DNA of 64,000 nt from contig CAVWHY010000009.1 in assembly GCA_963754955.1 (NCBI GenBank), forward strand, positions 620,001 through 684,000. The letters run 5' to 3'. Under the pieces are notes generated by a model. It saw only the letters and a program-made list of their open reading frames with translations. It was not told the origin of the DNA and made no database searches. The position numbers and the translations under genes were made by a program. Numbering within the stretch: position 1 is the stretch's first letter; every line of letters begins with the position of its first letter. Below, piece after piece: positions 54,528 to 62,399 of the stretch. The DNA comes from CAVQJU01 sp963754955 (GTDB lineage: Bacteria > Acidobacteriota > Vicinamibacteria > Vicinamibacterales > CAVVIG01).

Positions 54528-56531
54528 TTGATCCAGCTTTCCGAACTGACGAAGTCGTTCGGCGATCGGGTGCTGTTCGACCACGTCACGTGGCAGATCA
54601 CCGATCGCGAACGCGCCGGGCTCTGCGGCCCCAACGGCGCCGGCAAGACGACCCTGCTGAGGATGATGGCGGGGCTGGACGAGCCTGATTCGGGCGCCGT
54701 CCTCAAGCCGTCGGCGCTCACGGTGGGCTATCTGCCGCAGGACGGCCTCACGCACTCGGGCAAAACCGTCTTCGACGAGGCTGCGAGCGCCTTCGGAAGC
54801 CTGCTGAGCATCAAGGCCGAGATGCACACGCTCGAGGCGCAGCTCGGCGACGAGAGCATTCCTGAAGACGCCCACGAGCAGATGCTCGTGCGCTACGCCG
54901 ATCTTCAGGATCAGTTCCGCCACGGCGACGGCTACAGCATCGAGGTGAAGACCTCCGCCGTGCTGCAGGGGCTCGGCTTCAAGCCGGCGGATTTCATCCG
55001 GCCGACCGACACGTTCAGCGGCGGCTGGCAGATGCGGATTGCCCTGGCCCGGCTCCTGCTCGGCCAGCCGGGTCTGCTGCTGCTCGACGAGCCCACGAAC
55101 CACCTCGATCTCGAAGCCCGCAACTGGCTCGAGGGGTACCTGAACGGCTACCCGCACGCGGTCATCCTCGTCTCGCACGACCGCTTCTTCCTCGACGCCG
55201 TCGTCACGCGCATCGCCGACCTGACGCTCCGCACGCTGACCGACTACGTCGGCAATTACAGCGACTACCTCGTCGAGCACCACGCGCGCATCGAAGCTCT
55301 CCGCAAGGCCAAGCGCGAGCAGGACGAGGAAGTCGGGCGCGTGAAGATGTTCATCGACCGCTTCCGGTACCAGGCGACGAAGGCGGCGCAGGTGCAGAGC
55401 CGGATCAAGATGCTCGAGAAGGTGGTCCCGATCGAGGTCCCGCCCGAGCGGAAGCGCATCCACTTCCAGTTCCCGTCGTGCGGCAAGAGCGGCCGGACGG
55501 TACTCGAGCTGAAGAACGCGCACAAGGCGTACGGCGACCTCGTCGTGTTCGACAAAATCAATCTGCACATCGAGCGCGGCGACCGGATCGCGCTCGTCGG
55601 CCCCAACGGCGTCGGCAAGTCCACACTGATGCGGATGCTGTCCGGCGAGGAACGGCCGGACTCGGGCGAGCGCGTCGAGGGCCACCACATCGTCATGCAG
55701 TACTTCGCGCAGGACGAGGCGACGCGCATGGACCCGGCGCCGACCGTGTACGAGACGCTTGCGTCGGGATCGCCGAACGACATGGTCCCCGCCATCCGCA
55801 ACATCCTCGGCGGATTCCTCTTCTCCGGAGACGACGTCTACAAGCGGGTGCGGGTGCTGTCGGGCGGCGAGCGGACGCGGCTGGCGGTGGCCCGCATGCT
55901 GCTGCGGCCGTCGAACACGCTCCTGCTCGACGAGCCGACCAACCACCTCGATCTTGACTCGAAGGAAGTCCTGCTCGACGCGCTCGTCGACTACGGCGGC
56001 ACGCTGATCTTCGTCTCCCACGACCGCTACTTCGTGGAGCGGCTCGCCACGAAGATCATCGAGGTCGGCAGCGGCACGGCGATCGTCTACCCCGGCACGT
56101 ACAACGAATTCCTGTGGCACAAGGCGCAGACGGAGGGGAAAGTTCAAAGTTCGAAGTCGAAAGTAGAAAGTAAAGTTCAGAAAGTTGAAAGTGGGAGAGC
56201 GCACAAGAAAACCGCGGAGCACGCCGTCCCGCCGCCACACGAGAAGACGCCGCAGCGGCCGAACCGTGAGGATCAGAAACGGGCGGACGCCGACGCCCGC
56301 CGCCAGCAGCGCGCCGACCAGGCCCGGCGCGCCCGCATCGACGATCTCGAGGCCCGTATCGCCGAATGCGAGAACGCGATCCGCGAGATCGAACAGACCA
56401 TGTCAGCCCCCGGCTTTTACGGCGACCGCACCGCCGCCCAGCCCGTCATCGACCAGCATCAGGCGCTCATGTGGAAAGTTGGCGATTTGATGCACCAGTG
56501 GGAAGAGCTCCAGTCGACCGTCTCCCGATAA
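54528..56531 (+). CDS. ABC-F family ATPase (ribosome-associated)
   Basis: 667 residues from TTG 54528. Two ABC domains in tandem with no membrane part. First: GPNGAGKTTLLRMMAG, signature TFSGGWQMRIALARLLL, Walker B LLLLDEPTNHLDLEARNWLE. Second: GPNGVGKSTLMRMLSG, VLSGGERTRLAVARMLL, LLLDEPTNHLDLDSKEVLLD. The linker between them (EALRKAKREQDEEVGRVKMF) is the P-site tRNA interaction motif region of the family. C-terminal coiled coil (RARIDDLEARIAECENAIRE). Between ABC2 and the coiled coil, 18 codons come from an AAAGTT repeat (56140-56193). Probably of the Uup/EttA kind, acting on ribosomes. Confidence 0.92.
   Translation: MIQLSELTKSFGDRVLFDHVTWQITDRERAGLCGPNGAGKTTLLRMMAGLDEPDSGAVLKPSALTVGYLPQDGLTHSGKTVFDEAASAFGSLLSIKAEMHTLEAQLGDESIPEDAHEQMLVRYADLQDQFRHGDGYSIEVKTSAVLQGLGFKPADFIRPTDTFSGGWQMRIALARLLLGQPGLLLLDEPTNHLDLEARNWLEGYLNGYPHAVILVSHDRFFLDAVVTRIADLTLRTLTDYVGNYSDYLVEHHARIEALRKAKREQDEEVGRVKMFIDRFRYQATKAAQVQSRIKMLEKVVPIEVPPERKRIHFQFPSCGKSGRTVLELKNAHKAYGDLVVFDKINLHIERGDRIALVGPNGVGKSTLMRMLSGEERPDSGERVEGHHIVMQYFAQDEATRMDPAPTVYETLASGSPNDMVPAIRNILGGFLFSGDDVYKRVRVLSGGERTRLAVARMLLRPSNTLLLDEPTNHLDLDSKEVLLDALVDYGGTLIFVSHDRYFVERLATKIIEVGSGTAIVYPGTYNEFLWHKAQTEGKVQSSKSKVESKVQKVESGRAHKKTAEHAVPPPHEKTPQRPNREDQKRADADARRQQRADQARRARIDDLEARIAECENAIREIEQTMSAPGFYGDRTAAQPVIDQHQALMWKVGDLMHQWEELQSTVSR
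56140..56193. repeat. in-frame AAAGTTC repeat inside ABC-F gene
   Basis: Fifty-four bases of degenerate AAAGTTC / AAAGTAG units encode KVQSSKSKVESKVQKVES, a Lys/Ser/Val-rich linker. The size is exactly 18 codons, so the reading frame is kept. Confidence 0.75.
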
Positions 56532-56695
56532 CAAATCTGTGATCGGCTGACGGTTTTGTTACACTTGGCAGCCAGGTCGTTCCCTGTAACCGATTGATTT
56601 CAGGCGATCTTCGACGGTGTGGGGCCTTCCGACTCAGGGCACGTGGTTTGCCCCATGTGTTCCCGTTGACGACTGTACCCAACGTCCGCACGCCG

Positions 56696-57892
56696 ATGGA
56701 TATGCCCGAGACGCCCCAACGGCCGCCCACGCGCCCGGGTCGACGTGTGCCAGGCCCGGTTCCGGCCCCGTCTCAGTCTGTCCTCCCGGCTGACGCCGAG
56801 AACCGCTTTTTCCGCCACATCGTCAGCAGCATGCGCAACGGGGTCATCGCCGTGCGCCGCGACGGCACCCTCATGCTGATGAACGCGGAGGCCTACCGGA
56901 TCTTCTCGGTGACTCCCCAGCCGGACGACATCGGCCGGCCGTTCGCCGACGTCCTGAAAACCCGCGGCGACATCGTCCGCGTGCTGACCGCCGCCTTCGA
57001 GTTGAGCCATCTGCCGAACCGCGCCGAAACCCGGCTGAGGGACCTCGATCGCGTCATTGGCTACACGCTCTCGCAGGTCAAGGACGACTCGGGCGATCGC
57101 ATCGGCGCCGTGATGTTCTTCAAGGACCTGACCCAGGTTGAGCAGATGGAGGAGCGCGAGCGCCTCCGCGACCGCCTGGCATCGCTCGGCGAGATGGCCG
57201 CCGGCATCGCGCACGAGCTCAAGAACCCCCTCGCCGGCATCGAGGTGATGGCGGGCCTGCTCCGTCGCCAGGTGCCCGATTCGGTCGACGCCCAGTCGCT
57301 CCTGGCCGACATCATCAGTGAAGCGAAGCTGGCCAACGCGATTGTCGTCGAGATGCTCGAGTTCGTGCGACCGGTACGGCTGCAGGTCGAACACACCAAC
57401 ATCGCCGACGTCTTGCACCAGGCGGTCACGCTGGCGGAATCGAAAGCGCCGCGCGGCGAGGTCACGGTGACGCTGGACGTCGCGCCGGGCCTGCCGGCGG
57501 TCGAGTGCGATCACTACCAGCTCTGCCAGGTGTTCACGAACCTGATCGCCAACGCCTTCGAGGCGCTCGAGGGCAAGGGCACGATCGGGATCGTCGCCAC
57601 ACTCGGCGCCATCGAGCCGGACCCGGCGTTCACGAGCGCGCCGCAGGACCCCACGCCGATCGTCATCGTCGACGTGGCGGACAACGGCCCCGGCGTCCCG
57701 GAGAACCTGAACGACCGCATCTTCGATCCGTTCTTCACGACGAAGATCAAGGGCTCCGGGCTGGGGCTCGGTATCGTCAGGAAGATCGTCGATGCGCACG
57801 ACGGGCGCATCGATCTCAGCAGCAGTCCCCAGACCGGCACACGATTTCGCGTGACGCTGCCGGTCACGAGCGCGACGGGCGTGTTCAGGTAG
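56696..57892 (+). CDS. NtrB-like PAS histidine kinase
   Basis: 398 residues from ATG 56696 (MDMPETPQRPP). Cytoplasmic. PAS domain (FFRHIVSSMRNGVIAVRRDG, ERKLT-like region QPDDIGRPFADVLK), HisKA with GIAHELKNPLAGIEVMAGLL, HATPase_c with NLIANAFEALEGKG, ADNGPGVPENLNDRIFDPFF and KGSGLGLGIVRKIVDAHDGR. Fourteen bases separate it from the NtrC-like gene, its probable partner. A TTG-type -35 (TTGACG at about 56666) lies upstream. Confidence 0.9.
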   Translation: MDMPETPQRPPTRPGRRVPGPVPAPSQSVLPADAENRFFRHIVSSMRNGVIAVRRDGTLMLMNAEAYRIFSVTPQPDDIGRPFADVLKTRGDIVRVLTAAFELSHLPNRAETRLRDLDRVIGYTLSQVKDDSGDRIGAVMFFKDLTQVEQMEERERLRDRLASLGEMAAGIAHELKNPLAGIEVMAGLLRRQVPDSVDAQSLLADIISEAKLANAIVVEMLEFVRPVRLQVEHTNIADVLHQAVTLAESKAPRGEVTVTLDVAPGLPAVECDHYQLCQVFTNLIANAFEALEGKGTIGIVATLGAIEPDPAFTSAPQDPTPIVIVDVADNGPGVPENLNDRIFDPFFTTKIKGSGLGLGIVRKIVDAHDGRIDLSSSPQTGTRFRVTLPVTSATGVFR

Positions 57893-57906
57893 ACGGAAGG
57901 ACGGAT

Positions 57907-59325
57907 ATGGGTCGAGTACTGATTGCCGACGATCACGACGCGCTGCGTCGCGGGCTCGTGCGCGGGTTGATCGAGGCGGGGCACGAAGTCGAAGAAGCGA
58001 GCAACGGCAACGCCGCGATCGAGCGGCTCCACGATAACTATTTCGACGTCGTGCTGAGCGACCTCAAGATGGGCGGCAGCGACGGGATGGACGTGCTCCG
58101 GACGACGCGCGCGCTCCACCCGACGACGGCCGTGATCCTGATGACGGCGTTCGGCACGGTGAACACTGCCGTCGAGGCGATGAAGATCGGCGCGTTCGAT
58201 TACGTCCTCAAGCCGTTCGAAATCGAGGAGATGGAGGTCAAGATCGACAAGGCGCTCGAGATGAAGCGCCTCAAGAACGAGATCGAGTACCTCCGCGACG
58301 CGCAGCAGGATCGCTACGACTTCGACCGCATCGTCGGTTCGAGCCCGCCGCTCCAGCGCGTGCTCGACATCGTGACGAAGGTGGCCAAGAGCAACACGAC
58401 GGTCCTCATCCGCGGCGAAACGGGGACGGGCAAGGAGCTGATTGCCGGCGCCATCCACCACAACTCGCTCCGGACGACGCGCAACTTCGTCAAGGTGAAC
58501 TGCGCGGCACTCCAGGAGAACCTCCTCGAATCCGAGCTGTTCGGACACGAGAAGGGCGCGTTCACGGGCGCGGACAAGCAGCGCATCGGCCGCTTCGAAC
58601 AGGCCGACGGCGGCACCCTGTTCCTCGACGAAATCGGGGACATGAGCGGCAGCACGCAGGCGAAGATCCTGCGCGTCCTGCAGGAGCACGAGTTCGAACG
58701 GCTCGGCGGCACGCGCACCCTCAAGGTGGACGTCCGGCTGGTCGCCGCGACCAACCGCGACCTGTCGACCATGGTGCAGGCCGGGCAGTTCCGCGAGGAC
58801 CTGTACTACCGGCTCAACGTCGTGTCGATCGAGATGCCGCCGCTTCGCGAGCGCAAGGACGACATCGTGCCGCTGGCGAACACGTTCATCCGCCGGTTCG
58901 CCGGCGAGCTGAAGAAGAAGATGGACGGGCTCGAGCCCGACGCGCAGAAGCTGCTCATGCGCTACAACTGGCCGGGCAACATCCGGGAGCTCGAAAACAC
59001 GATCGAGCGGGCGATGCTGCTCTGCGAAGGGCGGGCCATCGCCGGTGGCGATCTGCGGCTCGGTGAAGTGCCGACGGCCGGCGGCGGCACGCGCGAGCCC
59101 GGTTCGGTCGTCAGGATTCCCGTGACGGGCATCCCGCTCGAGGACGTCGAGCGTCACGCGCTCATCGAAGCGTTGAAGATGTCGAACTGGGTGCAGAAGG
59201 ACGCGGCGGAACTGCTGGCCATCAGCCCTCGCGTGATGAACTACAAGATCAAGACGCTGGGCATCGAGTTCCCGCGCGGCCGCCGCGCCGCTCCGCTCGA
59301 ACAGCCCGTGGCTGCGGCTTCATAG
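57907..59325 (+). CDS. NtrC-family sigma54-dependent response regulator
   Basis: 472 residues from ATG 57907 (AAGGA upstream). Receiver domain (VLIADDHDALRRGLVRG, phosphoacceptor in VLSDLKMGGSDG, LKPFEIEE); AAA+ sigma54-interaction domain with Walker A GETGTGKE, the sigma54-contact loop GAFTGADKQRIGRFEQADGG, Walker B GGTLFLDEIGDM and LVAATNRDLSTM; and a C-terminal Fis-type HTH (KDAAELLAISPRVMNYKIKT). It should activate sigma54 promoters in response to the co-encoded kinase. Targets cannot be told from this window. Confidence 0.93.
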   Translation: MGRVLIADDHDALRRGLVRGLIEAGHEVEEASNGNAAIERLHDNYFDVVLSDLKMGGSDGMDVLRTTRALHPTTAVILMTAFGTVNTAVEAMKIGAFDYVLKPFEIEEMEVKIDKALEMKRLKNEIEYLRDAQQDRYDFDRIVGSSPPLQRVLDIVTKVAKSNTTVLIRGETGTGKELIAGAIHHNSLRTTRNFVKVNCAALQENLLESELFGHEKGAFTGADKQRIGRFEQADGGTLFLDEIGDMSGSTQAKILRVLQEHEFERLGGTRTLKVDVRLVAATNRDLSTMVQAGQFREDLYYRLNVVSIEMPPLRERKDDIVPLANTFIRRFAGELKKKMDGLEPDAQKLLMRYNWPGNIRELENTIERAMLLCEGRAIAGGDLRLGEVPTAGGGTREPGSVVRIPVTGIPLEDVERHALIEALKMSNWVQKDAAELLAISPRVMNYKIKTLGIEFPRGRRAAPLEQPVAAAS

Positions 59326-59329
59326 CCGT

Positions 59330-59394
59330 GGTCGGTGATCAGTGCTCGGGATCAGTGGTCAGTGATCACTGATCACTGATGACTGACCACCAAT
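59330..59394. repeat. TGATCAGTGGTCAG repeat patch
   Basis: Short-period units (GGTGATCAGTG, GATCAGTGGTCAGTGATCAC) fill the gap between the convergent ntrC-like and tdk stops. The stronger hairpin within it is given separately. Confidence 0.65.
59355..59390. terminator. long hairpin between convergent genes
   Basis: GTGGTCAGTGATCACTGA (59355-59372) pairs with TCACTGATGACTGACCAC (59373-59390) with only two mismatches. It could act as a bidirectional terminator or an mRNA end block for the ntrC-like and tdk genes. No U-run follows, so it is not a classical Rho-independent terminator. Confidence 0.4.
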
Positions 59395-60018
59395 TCACCG
59401 ATCGGGCGGGGTCCAGCAGTCCACGCAGCGGGCTTCGTACAGGTCGTCGGCGCCGACCTCGATGCGGCCGCCCGATCCCCCGATTTTCTGCGTGAGCCGC
59501 GCATCCTGACCGCACTGGAAACAGTTGGCGGTGAATTTCTCCACGCGATCCGCAAACGCCAGGATGTTCGGCATCGGTCCAAACGGCCGGGCCCACGCGT
59601 CGAGGTCGAGACCCGCCACGTAGACCTCGAGGCTACGAGTGATCCGCACGTCGCCAATCAGCCCGTCGTCGTGGTGAGCGCTCTGGTGTGCAATCACGTC
59701 CAGCACGCGGCCGATGGCCTCGTCGAAGAACTGCGCTTCGTCCACGCCGACGACGTCGGGGTCGAGCTGCTGGATGAGCGGACCGAGGTCGAGCGCGCTC
59801 TTGATCGGATACGCGGCCATCGACGCGTGCTTCTCGAACTTCTGCGCGGTGCGCTGCTTGCTCGCGATTTCGCTGAGCGCGTGAAAGCGGTCGTCGAGCT
59901 CCGGCTTCACGACGAGGACCTTGCGGTGCGCGCGTTCCTTGGACTGAAGCCGCGCCATCAGCGCCTGCGTCTTGCCCGAAAACATGGGGCCCGTGTAAAC
60001 CGTGATCGAGCCATCCAT
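59395..60018 (-). CDS. tdk: thymidine kinase
   Basis: 207 residues from ATG 60018, sharing its A with the xerC stop (TGATG). Type II thymidine kinase: Walker A GPMFSGKTQALMARL, Walker B-like VVGVDEAQFFDEAIGRV, the lasso region, and zinc ligands (CFQCGQD and CVDCW at the C-terminus). DRVEKFTANCFQCG and RCVDC are typical of the family. Salvages thymidine to dTMP. Last gene of the topA-trmFO-xerC-tdk leftward run. Confidence 0.93.
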   Translation of the reverse strand: MDGSITVYTGPMFSGKTQALMARLQSKERAHRKVLVVKPELDDRFHALSEIASKQRTAQKFEKHASMAAYPIKSALDLGPLIQQLDPDVVGVDEAQFFDEAIGRVLDVIAHQSAHHDDGLIGDVRITRSLEVYVAGLDLDAWARPFGPMPNILAFADRVEKFTANCFQCGQDARLTQKIGGSGGRIEVGADDLYEARCVDCWTPPDR

Positions 60019-61001
60019 CAAGCGCCCGCCTTTCCGGCCCGTCCGGCGCGCGGATGGCTCTTGCGGTAGACCTCGACGAGCTGCGCCGCGTTGACGTGCG
60101 TGTATCGCTGCGTCGTGCTGAGGCGCGCGTGGCCGAGCAGCTCCTGGATGGCGCGCAGGTCGGCGCCGCGCTGCAGGAGGTGCGTGGCGAACGAATGCCG
60201 CAGCGCGTGCGGGCTCACGCCCGCCCGCACGCCCGACGCGGCCGCGTACCGGCGCACGAGGCGATCGATGCTCCGCACGGTCAGCCGCGTGCCGCGATAG
60301 TTGACGAACAGCGGGTCCGCGCGCCGCCCGTGGCGGCCGGCTGTCGCCCGCCGTTCACTCCCGTAGCGTCCGGCTTCAGCCGGACGTTCAGTAATCAGCC
60401 TCTCGCGATCCGGCAGGTACGCGCGGAGCGCCGTGACGGTGCTGGTGTTGAACGGCACCAGCCGCTGCTTCCCGCCCTTGCCGAGCGTCCGCACCATCTG
60501 CGCGCTGAGGTTCACGTCGTCCGCGTCGAGGCCGGCGAGCTCGCTGAGGCGCAGGCCCGCCGCGTAGAACAGCTCGAGGATCGCGCGATCGCGGCGCGCC
60601 AGCGGGCCGTCCGAGGCCGGCGCCGTCACGAGGCGGGCCATCTCCTGCTCCGACAGGTGCACCGGCGTGCGGACTTCCCGCTTCGGCGTCGGCACCATGG
60701 CGCCCGCATCGTCGTCGACGAGGCCCTCGCGGCGAAGGTAGCGCAGGAACGTGCGTGCCGCCGCGAGCTTCCGCGCCGCAGACGCACGTGAGAGTCCGCG
60801 CTTGTGCAGCTCCGCCAGGAATCCCCGTATCACCGTGCGATCGAGATGAGACGGTTCGAGCGCCGCCCGCTTGATGCCCGTGAGCGCGGCCGTGTGATCC
60901 AGGAACTGGGTCACGTCGCTGTCATAGGCGCGAACCGTGTGCGCCGACGCGTTGCGATTAAGCCTGAGGAACTGCAGGAAGGCTTTGAGATGTGCGTGCA
61001 T
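60018..61001 (-). CDS. xerC: tyrosine recombinase XerC-like
   Basis: 327 residues from ATG 61001. The N-terminal SAM-like domain is FLQFLRLNRNASAHTVRAYD; the catalytic domain has the Arg in GLRLSELAGL, the Lys in GKGGKQRLVP, HALRHSFATHLLQRG (HxxR), and GHARLSTTQRYTHV with His and the Tyr nucleophile. It resolves chromosome dimers with XerD. Between TALRAYLPDRERLI and PLFVNYRG lies an extra segment (TERPAEAGRYGSERRATAGR) translated from a palindromic repeat at 60367-60386, so it may be tolerated between structural elements. Overlaps the 3' end of trmFO by 44 bases. Confidence 0.92.
   Translation of the reverse strand: MHAHLKAFLQFLRLNRNASAHTVRAYDSDVTQFLDHTAALTGIKRAALEPSHLDRTVIRGFLAELHKRGLSRASAARKLAAARTFLRYLRREGLVDDDAGAMVPTPKREVRTPVHLSEQEMARLVTAPASDGPLARRDRAILELFYAAGLRLSELAGLDADDVNLSAQMVRTLGKGGKQRLVPFNTSTVTALRAYLPDRERLITERPAEAGRYGSERRATAGRHGRRADPLFVNYRGTRLTVRSIDRLVRRYAAASGVRAGVSPHALRHSFATHLLQRGADLRAIQELLGHARLSTTQRYTHVNAAQLVEVYRKSHPRAGRAGKAGA
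60367..60386. repeat. REP-like palindrome inside xerC
   Basis: CGTCCGGCTTCAGCCGGACG, identical to the intergenic copy at 26857-26876, and preceded by the same GTAG. Lies within the extra segment of XerC. Confidence 0.85.
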
Positions 61002-62382
61002 GTATCCAGGTTCCGAGGTCCGCCAGCGCGCGCTCGGCAATCGCCACCTTGCGCGCGAGCTTGTGCGTCGGCGCGCGCTCGAGCGGCGGCATGATGCCGA
61101 AGGTGATGTTCGACGGCTGGTAGTGCGCCGGGTTGGCGTGCGACACGTAGAACGCCAGCGCCCCGATCGCCGTCGTGCGCGGCGGCGTGACCGTGGGCCG
61201 GCCCGACGCGAGCGCAGCCGCGTTCAGTCCCGCCAGCAGCCCCGAGGCCGCCGACTCGACGTAGCCCTCGACGCCCGACATCTGACCCGCGCAGAACAGG
61301 GTCGGCCGGCGGCGCACCTGCCACGTGTCGGCGAGGACCGAGGGCCCGTTGATATACGTGTTGCGGTGCACCATGCCGAACCGGACGAACTCGGCGTGTT
61401 CGAGGCCGGGAATCAGCCGCAGCACGCGCTCCTGCTCGCCCCATTTCAGCTGCGTCTGAAAGCCGACGAGGCTGTAGTGGTCGCCGGCGAGGTTGTCCTG
61501 CCGCAGCTGCACGGCGGCGTACGGCGCGCGTCCCGTGCGCGGGTCGACGAGGCCGACCGGCTTCATTGGCCCGAACCGCAGCGTGTCCTGCCCCCGGTGC
61601 GCCATGACTTCGACCGGCAGGCACCCTTCGAAGAAGATCGCCTTGTCGAAATCGTGGACGGTCGCGGATTCCGCATGCACCACCGCGTCGAGAAACCGCT
61701 CGTACTCAGCACGGTTCATGGGACAGTTCAAGTAGTCCCCTTCCCCGTCGTCTACTCCACAGGCCTGATCGGCCTGGGGTGTCGCAGAACCCGTCGCAGT
61801 CGTAGCGTCCGGCTTGAGCCGGAGGTTCCGATCCCACCGCGACTGCCTGAACACCTTCTCACGATCGATGGACTCGGCCAGCACGATGGGACTGATCGCG
61901 TCGTAGAAGTACAGATACTCCTGGCCGACGAGTCGCGCGATGTCCGCCGAGAGCGCGGCCGACGTCAGCGGCCCGGTCGCGAGGATCACGGGGTTCTGCT
62001 CCGTCGAATCCGGAATGGACTCGACCTCTCCCCGGACGATCGTGATGAGCGGATGACCGTGGATCGACTCGGTGACGGTCTGCGCGAACAGCTCGCGGTC
62101 GACGGCCAGCGCGGCGCCGGCGGGTACGCGGCTCGCTTCGGCCGCGCGCATGACGAGCGAACCGAGACGCCGCATCTCTTCTTTGAGCAGGCCGACGGCG
62201 TTATCGAGCTTGTCGCCGCGGAACGAATTACTGCAAACGAGCTCCGCCAGGCGGTCGGTCCGATGAACGGCCGTGGGCTGGGCCGGCCGCATCTCGTGGA
62301 GCGTGACGGCTACGCCCTGCGAGGCCGCCTGCCACGCCGCCTCGGAACCCGCCAGACCGCCGCCGACGATCGTGACACCCAT
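60958..62382 (-). CDS. trmFO: TrmFO, folate/FAD-dependent tRNA m5U54 methyltransferase
   Basis: 474 residues. FAD-binding GGGLAGSEAAWQAASQGV, then VCSNSFRGDKLDNAVGLLKE (TrmFO signature), ATGPLTSAALS, and the C-terminal half with EYLYFYDAISPIVLAESIDR and MNRAEYERFLDAVVHAE, GCLPVEVMAHRGQDTLRFGP, QMSGVEGYVESAASGLLAG. The conserved GDYLNCPMN is preceded by an insertion of about 25 residues (WDRNLRLKPDATTATGSA) that is repeat-encoded and absent from the family. Catalyses methylation of U54 in tRNA. Start 62382, after topA. Confidence 0.93.
   Translation of the reverse strand: MGVTIVGGGLAGSEAAWQAASQGVAVTLHEMRPAQPTAVHRTDRLAELVCSNSFRGDKLDNAVGLLKEEMRRLGSLVMRAAEASRVPAGAALAVDRELFAQTVTESIHGHPLITIVRGEVESIPDSTEQNPVILATGPLTSAALSADIARLVGQEYLYFYDAISPIVLAESIDREKVFRQSRWDRNLRLKPDATTATGSATPQADQACGVDDGEGDYLNCPMNRAEYERFLDAVVHAESATVHDFDKAIFFEGCLPVEVMAHRGQDTLRFGPMKPVGLVDPRTGRAPYAAVQLRQDNLAGDHYSLVGFQTQLKWGEQERVLRLIPGLEHAEFVRFGMVHRNTYINGPSVLADTWQVRRRPTLFCAGQMSGVEGYVESAASGLLAGLNAAALASGRPTVTPPRTTAIGALAFYVSHANPAHYQPSNITFGIMPPLERAPTHKLARKVAIAERALADLGTWIHARTSQSLPAVPQA
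61806..61825. repeat. REP-like palindrome inside trmFO
   Basis: CGTCCGGCTTGAGCCGGAGG, two mismatches from the 26857 copy, preceded by GTAG. Encodes LRLKPDATT within the TrmFO insertion. Confidence 0.8.
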
Positions 62383-62399
62383 GAGCCTTGTGGCTCATT

